Shown: piece after piece, positions 42,916 to 51,363 of the stretch | Position numbering within the stretch: the first letter of the stretch is position 1 | Layout: every line of letters starts with the position of its first letter | From: Myxococcus guangdongensis | Lineage (GTDB): Bacteria > Myxococcota > Myxococcia > Myxococcales > Myxococcaceae | Direction of reading: 5' to 3' | Length of the DNA stretch: 64,000 nt | NCBI RefSeq assembly: GCF_024198255.1 | Contig: NZ_JAJVKW010000003.1 | Span: 124,001-188,000, forward strand | Notes under the pieces: generated by a model | What the model was told of the DNA's origin: nothing | The model's database searches: none | Seen by the model: only the letters and a program-made list of their open reading frames with translations | Translations under genes and position numbers: made by a program

Positions 42916-44817
42916 ATGGTGGGTTCACACACGCTCGACCAGCAGCCCTCGCTGCTCTTGTACGACGCGGACTGTGGCTTCTGCCGCCGTTGGGTGGCGC
43001 GGTGGAAGCAGCGCAGCGACGGGAGCGTCCGTTTCGTACCCGGGCGGAGCTGGCTGCTCCTGCTGCTCGGCATTCCCCGACGGAACATGCGTCGCGCCAC
43101 GCAGTTGGTGGAGCCCTCGGGACGGGTGACGCAGGGGGCGGAGGCGGTCTTCCGCGCGCTCGCCCGGTCGCCGCGCTGGCTGACACGCGGCATGGCGAAG
43201 CTGGGGTTGCTGCCCGGCATGCTGGGCATGTCACAGGTCGTCTATGGCGTCATCGCGCGCAACCGCCGCGCGGCTTCGCGGGTGGACCGCTGGCTCTTCG
43301 GGAGCACGGTGGTTCCCCGTGATGACCGCTGGGTGCGCTGGCTCTTCCTGCGGCTGACGGGAGGCGTGTTCCTCATCGCGTTCACCTCGCTGCGGCCGCA
43401 GGTGCTGGGACTGTTCGGGGCGCGCGGCATCCGTCCCGTGAAGGACCTCGTCGGGTCGGCGCTGCGCGAGCAACCGGCGCTCGAGCGCTGGAGACAGCTC
43501 CCCACCGTGTTCTGGTTCGACGCCTCCGACGCCGCGCTGGTGCGGGGCTGTCGAGCGGGGCAGCTGCTCTCGCTCGCCGTCATCTTCGACGTCGCGCCTC
43601 GTAGCGCGCTGGCGCTGTTGTGGGGCCTGTATCTCTCGTATGCGGCGGTGGGGCGTGAGTTCCTCTCGTTCCAGTGGGATGTCCTGCTGTTGGAGATGGG
43701 CCTGTTGTCCGCGCTCACCGCGCCCCCGGGTGTGAGGCCGGGGTTGGGGCGCGCATCGCCCACGTCGCTGGAGGTGTTCCTCTTCCGGCTGCTCGTGTTC
43801 CGGCTCTACTTCGGCTCGGGGCTGAGCAAGTGGCAGTCCGGAGACAGGACCTGGCGCGAGCTGACCGCATGTCGGCACTACTACGAGACCGCGCCCCTGC
43901 CCACACGCGGCGGATGGTACGCGCACCATCTGCCCATGAGCCTGCAGCGTGCGTCGACGGCGGCGGTGCTCGCGATGGAAGTGGCGCTGCCGCCGCTCGT
44001 GTTCGCGCCGCGTCGTCCGAGGCAGCTGGCCCTCGGTGCGTTCTCCGCGCTCCAGCTCGCCATCATGGCCACGGGCAACTACGGCTTCTTCAACGTGCAA
44101 TCGCTGGTGCTCGGCCTGTGGCTCCTGGACGACGCGAGCTTGAGGCGGATGGTCCCCTCCCTGCGGGAGCCTCCGCTTCCCTCGCGGAGCAGGGAGGGCT
44201 GGAGCAAGGTACTGGCCGGCCCGTTGTTGGTGCTCGGCGCGGCGGACATCCTCCTGCGGTTCGAGCGAAGCGCGCGTCTCCCGGAGCGGGTCCAGCGTTC
44301 ACTGTCGTGGCTGCGCGGGTGCGCGCGTCCGCTGCGCGCGGTGAATCGCTATGGCCTCTTCAGCGTGATGACGGTGGAGCGGCCCGAAATCGTCGTCGAG
44401 GGCTCTCGCGACGGAGCGCACTGGGAGCCCTATGGCTTCCGCTACAAGGTCGACGATGTCACCCAGCCGCCCGCGCAGGTGGCGCCGCATCAGCCCCGGC
44501 TCGACTGGCAGATGTGGTTCGCCGCGCTGGGCTCTCCGCCGAGCTGGTTCGTCATGTTCCTGGCGCGACTGCTGGAGGGTTCGCCCGAGGTGCTGTCCCT
44601 GCTCGCGCGAAATCCCTTCCCGGATGCGCCTCCCCGCCAGGTGCGCGCGGTGCTGTACGACTACCGGATGACGGACCTGGAGGAGCGTCGACGCACGGGC
44701 GCGTGGTGGATGCGTGAGCGGCGGGGCCTGTACGTCCAACCGTTGGCCCTCGCGCCGGGAGGCCCCGCGCCGGGTGGTGTCCCTCGCCTGCGCTGGTTGG
44801 CGCCCGATACGGCTTAG
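42916..44817 (+). CDS. DCC-domain and lipase-maturation-factor fusion
   Basis: A 633-residue membrane protein. Residues about 10-130 are a thioredoxin-like DCC (DUF393) domain with DADCGFC. From about 140 on, it follows lipase maturation factor 1 (LMF1): VFLIAFTSLRPQVLGLFGARGIRP, FLSFQWDVLLLEMGLL, FRLYFGSGLSKWQSGDRTWRELTA, ATGNYGFFNVQ and the late VLYDYRMTDLEERRRTGAWWMRER, with about six transmembrane helices. Eukaryotic LMF1 helps lipases fold in the endoplasmic reticulum. The bacterial role is uncertain; the fused redox domain suggests disulphide chemistry. Confidence 0.85.
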   Translation: MVGSHTLDQQPSLLLYDADCGFCRRWVARWKQRSDGSVRFVPGRSWLLLLLGIPRRNMRRATQLVEPSGRVTQGAEAVFRALARSPRWLTRGMAKLGLLPGMLGMSQVVYGVIARNRRAASRVDRWLFGSTVVPRDDRWVRWLFLRLTGGVFLIAFTSLRPQVLGLFGARGIRPVKDLVGSALREQPALERWRQLPTVFWFDASDAALVRGCRAGQLLSLAVIFDVAPRSALALLWGLYLSYAAVGREFLSFQWDVLLLEMGLLSALTAPPGVRPGLGRASPTSLEVFLFRLLVFRLYFGSGLSKWQSGDRTWRELTACRHYYETAPLPTRGGWYAHHLPMSLQRASTAAVLAMEVALPPLVFAPRRPRQLALGAFSALQLAIMATGNYGFFNVQSLVLGLWLLDDASLRRMVPSLREPPLPSRSREGWSKVLAGPLLVLGAADILLRFERSARLPERVQRSLSWLRGCARPLRAVNRYGLFSVMTVERPEIVVEGSRDGAHWEPYGFRYKVDDVTQPPAQVAPHQPRLDWQMWFAALGSPPSWFVMFLARLLEGSPEVLSLLARNPFPDAPPRQVRAVLYDYRMTDLEERRRTGAWWMRERRGLYVQPLALAPGGPAPGGVPRLRWLAPDTA

Positions 44818-44825
44818 CGGCGCTG

Positions 44826-45188
44826 GTGGTGCGGCTGTTCACCTCGGTGGCGGGCTCCTATCCGGTGGGGACGCGGGTGCGCCTCTCGGGCGGGCAGCTC
44901 GGCGTGGTGATGGACGTCCCCTCGGACGCGGCCCAGGCGACCAGGCTCCGGGTGAAGGTCATCCAGGGCGCGGGACGCATGAAGGCGGACTCCGTGGTCG
45001 ACCTCGCGGAGCCCGGCCTGCGGCCGAACATCGTCGCGTCCCTGGACTCCACCGAGACGTCCCGCGCTTCCTCTTCGCCTGAGGGCCACGGAGCCGCTGG
45101 GGGCGGGAGGATACCGCCTGTCTGGACGGGTGCTCCCGCCTCGGACTCGATGCACGTGGTTCCCACGAAGGACGGCGAGCGTGGTTAA
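44826..45188 (+). CDS. Short protein resembling the C-terminal beta domain of HD-GYP proteins
   Basis: A 120-residue frame starting with GTG eight bases after the preceding stop. The first 65 residues (FTSVAGSYPVGTRVRLSGGQLGVVMDV, LRVKVIQG) resemble the small beta domain that closes many HD-GYP phosphodiesterases, without the HD-GYP catalytic part. The rest is a Pro/Gly/Ser-rich tail. It may be a stand-alone small protein or the tail of a lost gene. There is no clear ribosome-binding site, so it may depend on coupling to the DCC-LMF gene. Confidence 0.5.
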   Translation: MVRLFTSVAGSYPVGTRVRLSGGQLGVVMDVPSDAAQATRLRVKVIQGAGRMKADSVVDLAEPGLRPNIVASLDSTETSRASSSPEGHGAAGGGRIPPVWTGAPASDSMHVVPTKDGERG

Positions 45189-45230
45189 GATGGGCTCTGC
45201 TCCCACCTCGTTACCGTTGTCGACGCCGCC

Positions 45231-46067
45231 GTGAAGACGCCGCGCATTCCTTTTCGTTCCGTCCTCCTCGTCGTGGTCCTCGGGCTCCTGAGCGCCTGCG
45301 GTCCGACGCCCGAGTCACTGACCTTCCAGCCGCTGGAGTCCCAGTTCCTGCGCACGCCCGGGCAGAGCGTGAAGCTGGACTACGTCGTCATCGACACGGA
45401 GGGCGAACGCATGCGCGAACCGAAGCTGCGTTGGACCAGCTCCGCGCCGGACGTGGCCCTGGTCCAGGACGGCGTGATGACGGTGCGCAAGTCCGGCAAG
45501 ACGGTCATCGGCGTGACGGGCGGCAAGGTGCGCGAGGCCCTCACCCTGGACCTGGTCATCCTCAACTCGCTGGACGTGCGCGCTCCAGGCGCGGACTTCC
45601 TGGAGGTGGGGCGCACCATCAAGCTGCGCGTGGTGGCTCGCAACGAGCAGGGCGCCTCGCTCCAGAACGCCACGCCGGAGTTCCGCTCGTCGGACGAGTC
45701 GGTGGCGAGGGTGGAGGACGGGCAGGTGGTGGCGGTGAAGCCCGGCTCGGCCACGGTGAGCGCGAGCCTGGGACATCTGGCGCGCCACATCGCGGTGCAG
45801 GTGGTGCCCGCGGACTTCGCGAGGCTCGGGCTGAACCTGACGCATCATCAGTTCCAGCGGCGGGGGCAGTCGGTGTTGCTGCTCGCGCGGGCCTTCAACC
45901 GCAACGGCGTGGTGCTCGACAGCGTGCCGCTGGAGTGGTTCACCTCGGATGCGTCCGTGGTGTCGGTGTCCCGGGATGGCCGCGTGACGGCCGTGGGCTC
46001 GGGGCGCGCCGTCGTCTCCGTGGTCGCCGGTCGCCGTCGCTCCGCCGCGGAGTTCGTCGTCCCCTGA
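45231..46067 (+). CDS. Lipoprotein with bacterial Ig-like (Big_2) repeats
   Basis: A 278-residue lipoprotein with GTG start and lipobox LLSAC (Cys about 23). The mature part consists of about three BID_2-type Ig-like repeats, each with the usual V(W/R)xSSDxSVAxVxDGxVxAxxxGxAxVxA pattern (for example SSDESVARVEDGQVVAVKPGSATVSA). It is probably a surface or periplasmic adhesion/structural protein. It is convergent with traB, with a strong hairpin between. Confidence 0.85.
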   Translation: MKTPRIPFRSVLLVVVLGLLSACGPTPESLTFQPLESQFLRTPGQSVKLDYVVIDTEGERMREPKLRWTSSAPDVALVQDGVMTVRKSGKTVIGVTGGKVREALTLDLVILNSLDVRAPGADFLEVGRTIKLRVVARNEQGASLQNATPEFRSSDESVARVEDGQVVAVKPGSATVSASLGHLARHIAVQVVPADFARLGLNLTHHQFQRRGQSVLLLARAFNRNGVVLDSVPLEWFTSDASVVSVSRDGRVTAVGSGRAVVSVVAGRRRSAAEFVVP

Positions 46068-46089
46068 CGCGAGGGGCGTGAAGCCCAGG

Positions 46090-46124
46090 CGCGGGCACGG
46101 GGAGCGAAATCCCACGTGCCCGCG
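46090..46124. terminator. Strong two-way hairpin between the Big_2 lipoprotein gene and traB
   Basis: CGCGGGCACG (46090-46099) and CGTGCCCGCG (46115-46124) pair perfectly over 10 bp; an inner GGGA/TCCC extends the stem around a bulged A. It lies 23 bases after the plus-strand stop and 19 bases after the end of the minus-strand traB frame, so it can serve both transcripts. Confidence 0.65.
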
Positions 46125-46142
46125 AGCGGTGACGGCTCGGGC

Positions 46143-47765
46143 CTACCGCTTCGGCGCGGGAGGCTTGGTGCCCTGCTGCCGCTGCCGGGGGCGCTTGCCC
46201 TTCTTGTCCAGGTCCTCCGGGCAGGGAGGACGGGGACCGTCGCTCGGCGGCTGGATGGTGAACTCGACGCGGCGGTTGAGCGCCATGCCCTCCTCGGTCG
46301 CGTTGTCGGACAGCGGGCGGCTGCGCCCGAAGCCCTGCGAGCACACGCGCTCGGCCGCCACGCCCGTCTCCACGAGGAAGCGCATGACGCTGGCTGCGCG
46401 ACGACGCGACAGGTCCAGGTTGTACGCGTCGCTCGCGCGAGCGTCCGTGTGACCTTCCACCAGCACGCGGTCCATCTCCGGGTTCTCGTTCATCACCCGG
46501 GCGACCTCCTCGAGGATGGGGAACGACTCCGAGAGGATGACGTCCTGGTCCGTGGCGAAGTTCACCTGCTCGAGGATGACAATCTTGTTCTTCTCCCGGC
46601 GGGCCAGGGGGCACCCGTAGCGGCCGCGGCCACCGGCGGGCTCGTCGGGGCACTGGTCGAGCCGGTCCACGACGCCGTCGCTGTCGCGGTCCGTGTCCGG
46701 GCAGCCGGCGTTCTCCACCGGTCCGGGCACGTCCGGGCACTTGTCTCCCGCCCCAATCACGGAGTCCCCATCCGGGTCGACCGGCGGCGGGGGCGGAGGA
46801 GGTGGCTCGGGCGGCTCCTTGAAGCGCTCCAACGCCTCCCACTCGCGCGTCTTCGCCGGAATCCAGATGATGGACGTGAAGAAGCTCAGCGTCGGCGAGG
46901 CCAGCGAGCACCCGCAGCCCGCGCCACCGCCGAAGGTGAACGTCACGCCGGTGGAGCTGTACCAGCGCAGACCGATGAGCAACTCCGCGGGAATCTGTCG
47001 CTCCGCGCCGGGCGCCTTCTTCAGCCCCACCGCGCCGTTCACCGCGCCGAGCGCCGTGATTCCGCTGCCGCGCAGGATGGGGACCTCGGCGCCCAGGCCG
47101 AAGGGCGCCATGTCACCGAGCGCCACGCCGTCGAAGACGCGGTCCGGCCGTTTCCAGAAGCCGCCGTTGAGCGCCAGGAGGATGCCGTTGCCGAAGCGGT
47201 AGTCGAGCACGAGGCCCGGTGCCCACGTCATCTCGCCATCACCCGCGAACGCGTCCTGTGCGCCCGTGGGGAAGCTCACGTTGAGCGTCATCGCGGCGCC
47301 CCAGCCCTTGCCCTCGGCGGGGCGGCGCATTCCGGGGATGGCCACCTTGCCGGTGAGGCGCAGGTCGCCGAGCACGAAGCTCTCCACGCTGCCCTCGGTG
47401 CCGATGACCTCCAGGTTCTGTCCGCCCTGCGCGAGGATGAGCGGCAGGTCCACGCCGAACTCGGCCCAGTCGAACAGGCCCACCATGGCCATGACGTCCA
47501 GCTGGAGCCGGTTGCCGACGAGGCTGATCTTCTCGAGGTCTCCGCCCTCGGGGACGAGCGTGAGGGGGTTGAGCGAGTAGCTCAAGTAGGGCCCCGCGGC
47601 CACGGACAGGTGCGACAGCGGACGGGATTGGGTGACGACGACCAAGTCCTGGGGCGCGGCGGACGGGCGGAACAACTGCACGTCGAAGCGGGCGTCCGGC
47701 TGGGCGGAGGCGATGCTGGCCCCTCCCAACGCCAGGAGGAGGAGCGGCAGATGGAAGGGTTTCAT
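46143..47765 (-). CDS. traB: TraB-like outer-membrane beta-barrel/OmpA protein
   Basis: A 540-residue exported protein: signal peptide (about 1-21), a long beta-strand-rich barrel-like region (about 30-320), then a Pro-rich linker, two thrombospondin type 3-like calcium loops (DPDGDSVIGAGDKCPDVPG and DTDRDSDGVVDRLDQCPDEP), and a C-terminal OmpA peptidoglycan-binding domain (FATDQDVILSESFPILEEVARVM, VEGHTDARASDAYNLDLSRRRAASV). In Myxococcus xanthus TraB works with TraA in outer-membrane exchange between sibling cells. Its ATG overlaps the TraA stop (ATGA), so the two are coupled. Confidence 0.88.
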   Translation of the reverse strand: MKPFHLPLLLLALGGASIASAQPDARFDVQLFRPSAAPQDLVVVTQSRPLSHLSVAAGPYLSYSLNPLTLVPEGGDLEKISLVGNRLQLDVMAMVGLFDWAEFGVDLPLILAQGGQNLEVIGTEGSVESFVLGDLRLTGKVAIPGMRRPAEGKGWGAAMTLNVSFPTGAQDAFAGDGEMTWAPGLVLDYRFGNGILLALNGGFWKRPDRVFDGVALGDMAPFGLGAEVPILRGSGITALGAVNGAVGLKKAPGAERQIPAELLIGLRWYSSTGVTFTFGGGAGCGCSLASPTLSFFTSIIWIPAKTREWEALERFKEPPEPPPPPPPPVDPDGDSVIGAGDKCPDVPGPVENAGCPDTDRDSDGVVDRLDQCPDEPAGGRGRYGCPLARREKNKIVILEQVNFATDQDVILSESFPILEEVARVMNENPEMDRVLVEGHTDARASDAYNLDLSRRRAASVMRFLVETGVAAERVCSQGFGRSRPLSDNATEEGMALNRRVEFTIQPPSDGPRPPCPEDLDKKGKRPRQRQQGTKPPAPKR

Positions 47766-49945
47766 CGGACGCGGCGGTGGGAGCGCAGGAGCAGGAGACC
47801 CGCGGCGAGCAGGAAGAGGATGGTGGCGCTGCCGGCCGGCGTGGCGTCTTCGGTGGTACCGCAGCAGAAGGCGCCGCCCTGAGGGTCGGTGCCGGGCTTG
47901 CGACGGCCCCGCTCGCACTGCTGTGTCTTGGCGGAGCAGTGCTGGACTCCGAGGCAGTCGTTGCTGTCCTCGCAGGACTCGGAGCAGGTCTTGTTCGCGG
48001 TGTCGCACGTCCCGCCGCAGGGGCAGTGGGCGTCGGCGAAGCACTCCACGCAGGAGGCGCCGTCGCAGACGAGGCCCGCGTCGCATGTCACCGCGCAGGC
48101 GCCGGCGTTCTCGCAGGTGCGCGTGGTGGGGTTGCACTGGCCGCTGCCGCAGTCGTCGTTGTTGCGACAGCCCACGCAGGCGCTGTTCTGGACCGAGCCG
48201 TCGGAGAGGCAGAAGGGCGCGTCCACGTCGCAGGCCTCGCAGCGTGAGCCGCAGTGTCGGTCGGTCGTGCAGGAACTGCATTCACCGCTGAGGCAGAACT
48301 GGCCGTCACCGCACTCGAGGTCGGTGCGGCACTGGACGCAGACCTGGCCGTCGAGACAGAAGGGGCGCTCGCCGGGGCACTTGGCGCACGAGGGACCGCA
48401 GGCCTCGGCGGTGTTGCAGTCGGGGATGGAGGTGACGCAGGTGCCGTTGAGCGGATCGCACTTCTGACCCTCGGCGCACTGGTCATCGGTGGTGCATTCT
48501 ACACACGAGGGCGAGGCGCCGGGCGTCAGGGCCGCGCACTGGGTGCCATTGGGGCAGCAGTTGCAGGAGTTGCCCGCGCAGGCGTCATTGGTGGCGCAGG
48601 GGCCGCACTGGTGATTGTTGCAGACCTCTCCGCGAGGGCATTGCGAGTCATTGTTGCACTCGCGGCACTCGTGGAGGTCGGTCGCGCAGACCTGACCGTT
48701 GGGGCAGTGGGCGTCCTCGGTGCAGGGGACGCAGGTGGCGGTGGGCTCGTCGCAGACGGTGCTCCCCGGGCAGTCGCCGTCATCATTGCAGCCTGAGCAC
48801 TGGTTGGTCGCGGGGTCACAGCGGCCGGTGTCCGGGCAGTCCTCGTCGTCGTTACAACCGCGGCACGTGTTGTCGGTCAGGTCACAGCGGCCGTTCGGGC
48901 ACTGTGAGTCCTCAGTGCAGGCCACGCACTGGGTGACGCCGTTGAGGTTGGCGCAGTAGGGGGAAGAGGGGCCGCAGCGGGTGCAGGACGCGCCGCAGAA
49001 GAGCGCGGAGTCACAGGGGGCGCAGAGCGCTGCGCTGTTGCAGTAGTAGGAGGAACCGCAGGTGCTGTTGCCCTGGGAGTTCGCGTCCGCGCGGTTGCAC
49101 TGCTCACAGCGATTGGGGGAACCGGCGTACGCGGGGAGGCCGTTCTCCGTCTGGAAGAACTGTGTCGGCTTGAGCAGTTGGAAGCCATTGTCTTCTAGGC
49201 TGACGATCGGCGGCTGATTCGCGGCCCGTTCGAAGTCGGTAAACGCTCCCTGATGCATCGACAGCTCAAGCGCCGCGTGTTCGCTGACCTGGGCGTAGAT
49301 GATCTCCACGGCATAGAGACCCGCCACGGTGAAGGTCACGGAGTTCGTGGTCCTCCACGTTGGGAGGCCGAGCTGTGGAGGGCGATTGATGACTGTATAA
49401 GATCGCGCTCGGTCGTAGATGACGAAGCTGACGGCGTCATCCGCGTAGAATCCAAGGTGAAGCGGCTGCCCGACGGAATCCTCTCGGATGTTCAGATAGC
49501 CGCGGAAACGCGACACGAAGGGCGTGAACGCATCGCCATCGTTGACGACATTGAAACTGCATCCGCCCGTGGAGCATCCGGCGGAGGGGACAGCGCTCAC
49601 GAAGTCGCCGAAGCTCAGTGTTCGACCGTCGTTGAGATTGTTCGATAGGTCGAAATCCGTCCGCAGCACGGTCGATACGCGGTTCTGCCTGCTGGTCGGC
49701 TCCTCGAAGAACCCGTTGATGACGTCGATGTACGTGCCCCGACTCTGGGGGAACTCATTGACGGCCCTCGTCCACACATTGGACGCGACACACAGGCCCT
49801 GTCCGTTCTCGTTCAGTGCGGGGACGATGGGCGGCCCGGAGACGACGACGTCGGGTAGCTTCTGGCCCCAGGCAGGGGAAGCCAGGAGGCACACCGATAG
49901 GACGGCGAGCGCGAGCCGCTCGATATTGAACAAGAGGGATTTCAA
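47762..49945 (-). CDS. traA: TraA-like kin-recognition surface protein with MYXO-CTERM tail
   Basis: A 727-residue cell-surface protein. A signal peptide (1-27) is followed by a PA14-like lectin domain (about 45-235: SRFRGYLNIREDSVG, LHLGFYADDAVSFVIYD, VTFTVAGLYAVEIIY), then about 430 residues of cysteine-rich tandem repeats (CTEDSQCPNGRCDLTDNTCRGC-type units). The C-terminus (AFCCGTTED, hydrophobic helix, RSHRRVR) is a MYXO-CTERM sorting signal. This order matches TraA of M. xanthus, whose PA14-like domain decides which partner cells are recognised. TTG 49945 is chosen because it starts a good signal peptide; the frame runs further upstream to 50059 without a better start. Confidence 0.88.
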   Translation of the reverse strand: MKSLLFNIERLALAVLSVCLLASPAWGQKLPDVVVSGPPIVPALNENGQGLCVASNVWTRAVNEFPQSRGTYIDVINGFFEEPTSRQNRVSTVLRTDFDLSNNLNDGRTLSFGDFVSAVPSAGCSTGGCSFNVVNDGDAFTPFVSRFRGYLNIREDSVGQPLHLGFYADDAVSFVIYDRARSYTVINRPPQLGLPTWRTTNSVTFTVAGLYAVEIIYAQVSEHAALELSMHQGAFTDFERAANQPPIVSLEDNGFQLLKPTQFFQTENGLPAYAGSPNRCEQCNRADANSQGNSTCGSSYYCNSAALCAPCDSALFCGASCTRCGPSSPYCANLNGVTQCVACTEDSQCPNGRCDLTDNTCRGCNDDEDCPDTGRCDPATNQCSGCNDDGDCPGSTVCDEPTATCVPCTEDAHCPNGQVCATDLHECRECNNDSQCPRGEVCNNHQCGPCATNDACAGNSCNCCPNGTQCAALTPGASPSCVECTTDDQCAEGQKCDPLNGTCVTSIPDCNTAEACGPSCAKCPGERPFCLDGQVCVQCRTDLECGDGQFCLSGECSSCTTDRHCGSRCEACDVDAPFCLSDGSVQNSACVGCRNNDDCGSGQCNPTTRTCENAGACAVTCDAGLVCDGASCVECFADAHCPCGGTCDTANKTCSESCEDSNDCLGVQHCSAKTQQCERGRRKPGTDPQGGAFCCGTTEDATPAGSATILFLLAAGLLLLRSHRRVR

Positions 49946-50166
49946 GGCTGCGCCAGCATGCTGGAACCCTCTGACAAACTCAAATCCCCGGACACACGGG
50001 CCCTCAGGCGGAGATGTGACGTGACAGGTCAGGTGTTCCCGAGCTGACCTGAACCCCAACTCCGGCGTGGATGTGTCAGATAACCGGAAGAGTTGGAAAT
50101 CCCGCGTCCCGGCGTGTGCGCCCGAATCCTACGCGGGACGGACGTCCCCGCTGCGTCCCGGAAATG

Positions 50167-51237
50167 TCACGCCCGCCGGCAGGCCACATCCCCATCTTGC
50201 GAGCGGATGAACGCGGCGGTCAGCTCGGTGCCCACGGCCGCGCCCAGGACCTCATAGGTGCGTCGCCGCGCGCCGCCGACCACGGAGGGCTCGTGCGCGA
50301 GCGACTCCGGGTGTCGCACGAAGATGTTGTACCCCACGATGCAACCATCGGCGCGCAGTACCGTGATTCCATCCGTGGCCATCATCCCGCGCAACAGCTG
50401 TCCCGTGGCACGCACCGCCGTCGCCGCCGAGAACGTCGCGTCCCCGTGGTAGCGGTCCAGCAGCGCCACCACGTCCAGCGGCCGAGGCAGCACGATGCCA
50501 TCCACGAACAGCGTGGAGCCCGCGCGCTCGCGAGGCAGCACCGCCACCAGCGTCCCGTGTGACGTCTGCATCACCTCGAACAGCACCCGGCGGAAGAACC
50601 CCCGCGCGCGCTCACGGCTGGCGCTCGCCACGCCCTGGGTGATGGCGTCCGCCAGCTCGTCGAGAATCACCGGAGGCGACGCCGACTCCACGCGCGCACC
50701 GGACAAATACACGTGCCGACACAGCCCACCGCCAGCGCGCAGCTCCAGCATGTTGTCCGCCAGCTGGAGCACGCCCACGACACCCGCCTGCGCCTCCTCG
50801 ACCCGGCGCAGCCGCTCCAGCGGTGACTCCGCGAGCGGGAACGGGTCCGTGCGGAAGACGCCGTACGCGAACCCCTCCGGCACCCGCAGCAGGTACAGCG
50901 CCCACCACCGCCCCTGCCCCAGCTGCGCGCACTGCTTCAGCGCCCGCTGGATGGTGGCGCGCGTGCGAGGCCCGATGCCGATGGCGATGGGGTCATGCCC
51001 GCCCAGCAGCGTGAGCATCCTCGCCAGGTCATCCCCCACGAAGGCCATGGGGAACAGCGGGGCGCCCTCCTCGCGGTAGCGCGAGAGCGTGACGATGAGC
51101 TCCCCGATGGAGTCCGCTGTCTGCGCGCACGTCATCCCGGCTTCGTCCAGGAACGTGCCGACGGCGTCGGTCAGCAGGTGGCGGAAGGAGAGGACCGGAG
51201 GTGGGGAGCCCGGTGCGTCGGGGTCCGAGCCATTCAT
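50167..51237 (-). CDS. DisA_N/diadenylate-cyclase-like sensor protein
   Basis: A 356-residue soluble protein. The last 90 residues resemble the DisA_N (DAC) fold: LLRGMMATDGITVLRADGCIVGYNIFV matches the DGA strand and VVGGARRRTYEVLGAAVGTELTAAFIRSQDGDVACRR the RHR segment, in degenerate form (DGI for DGA, RRR for RHR). The longer N-terminal part is unassigned. Families with a degenerate DAC fold are thought to be nucleotide sensors rather than cyclases. ATG 51237 or 51258 may be used; neither has a good ribosome-binding site. It lies between a dynamin-like GTPase gene and traA, all on the minus strand. Confidence 0.65.
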   Translation of the reverse strand: MNGSDPDAPGSPPPVLSFRHLLTDAVGTFLDEAGMTCAQTADSIGELIVTLSRYREEGAPLFPMAFVGDDLARMLTLLGGHDPIAIGIGPRTRATIQRALKQCAQLGQGRWWALYLLRVPEGFAYGVFRTDPFPLAESPLERLRRVEEAQAGVVGVLQLADNMLELRAGGGLCRHVYLSGARVESASPPVILDELADAITQGVASASRERARGFFRRVLFEVMQTSHGTLVAVLPRERAGSTLFVDGIVLPRPLDVVALLDRYHGDATFSAATAVRATGQLLRGMMATDGITVLRADGCIVGYNIFVRHPESLAHEPSVVGGARRRTYEVLGAAVGTELTAAFIRSQDGDVACRRA

Positions 51238-51363
51238 GACGGGCTCAGCATGACGCATTGTCGTCGCACACGCACGGGCGGAATATCGCCCGTCCTGCCC
51301 GTCCGTCCCGCCCCTTCCTCAGCGTCTCGGTTTCTCCCAGACGAAGAGGGCGACGGCTCGTCC

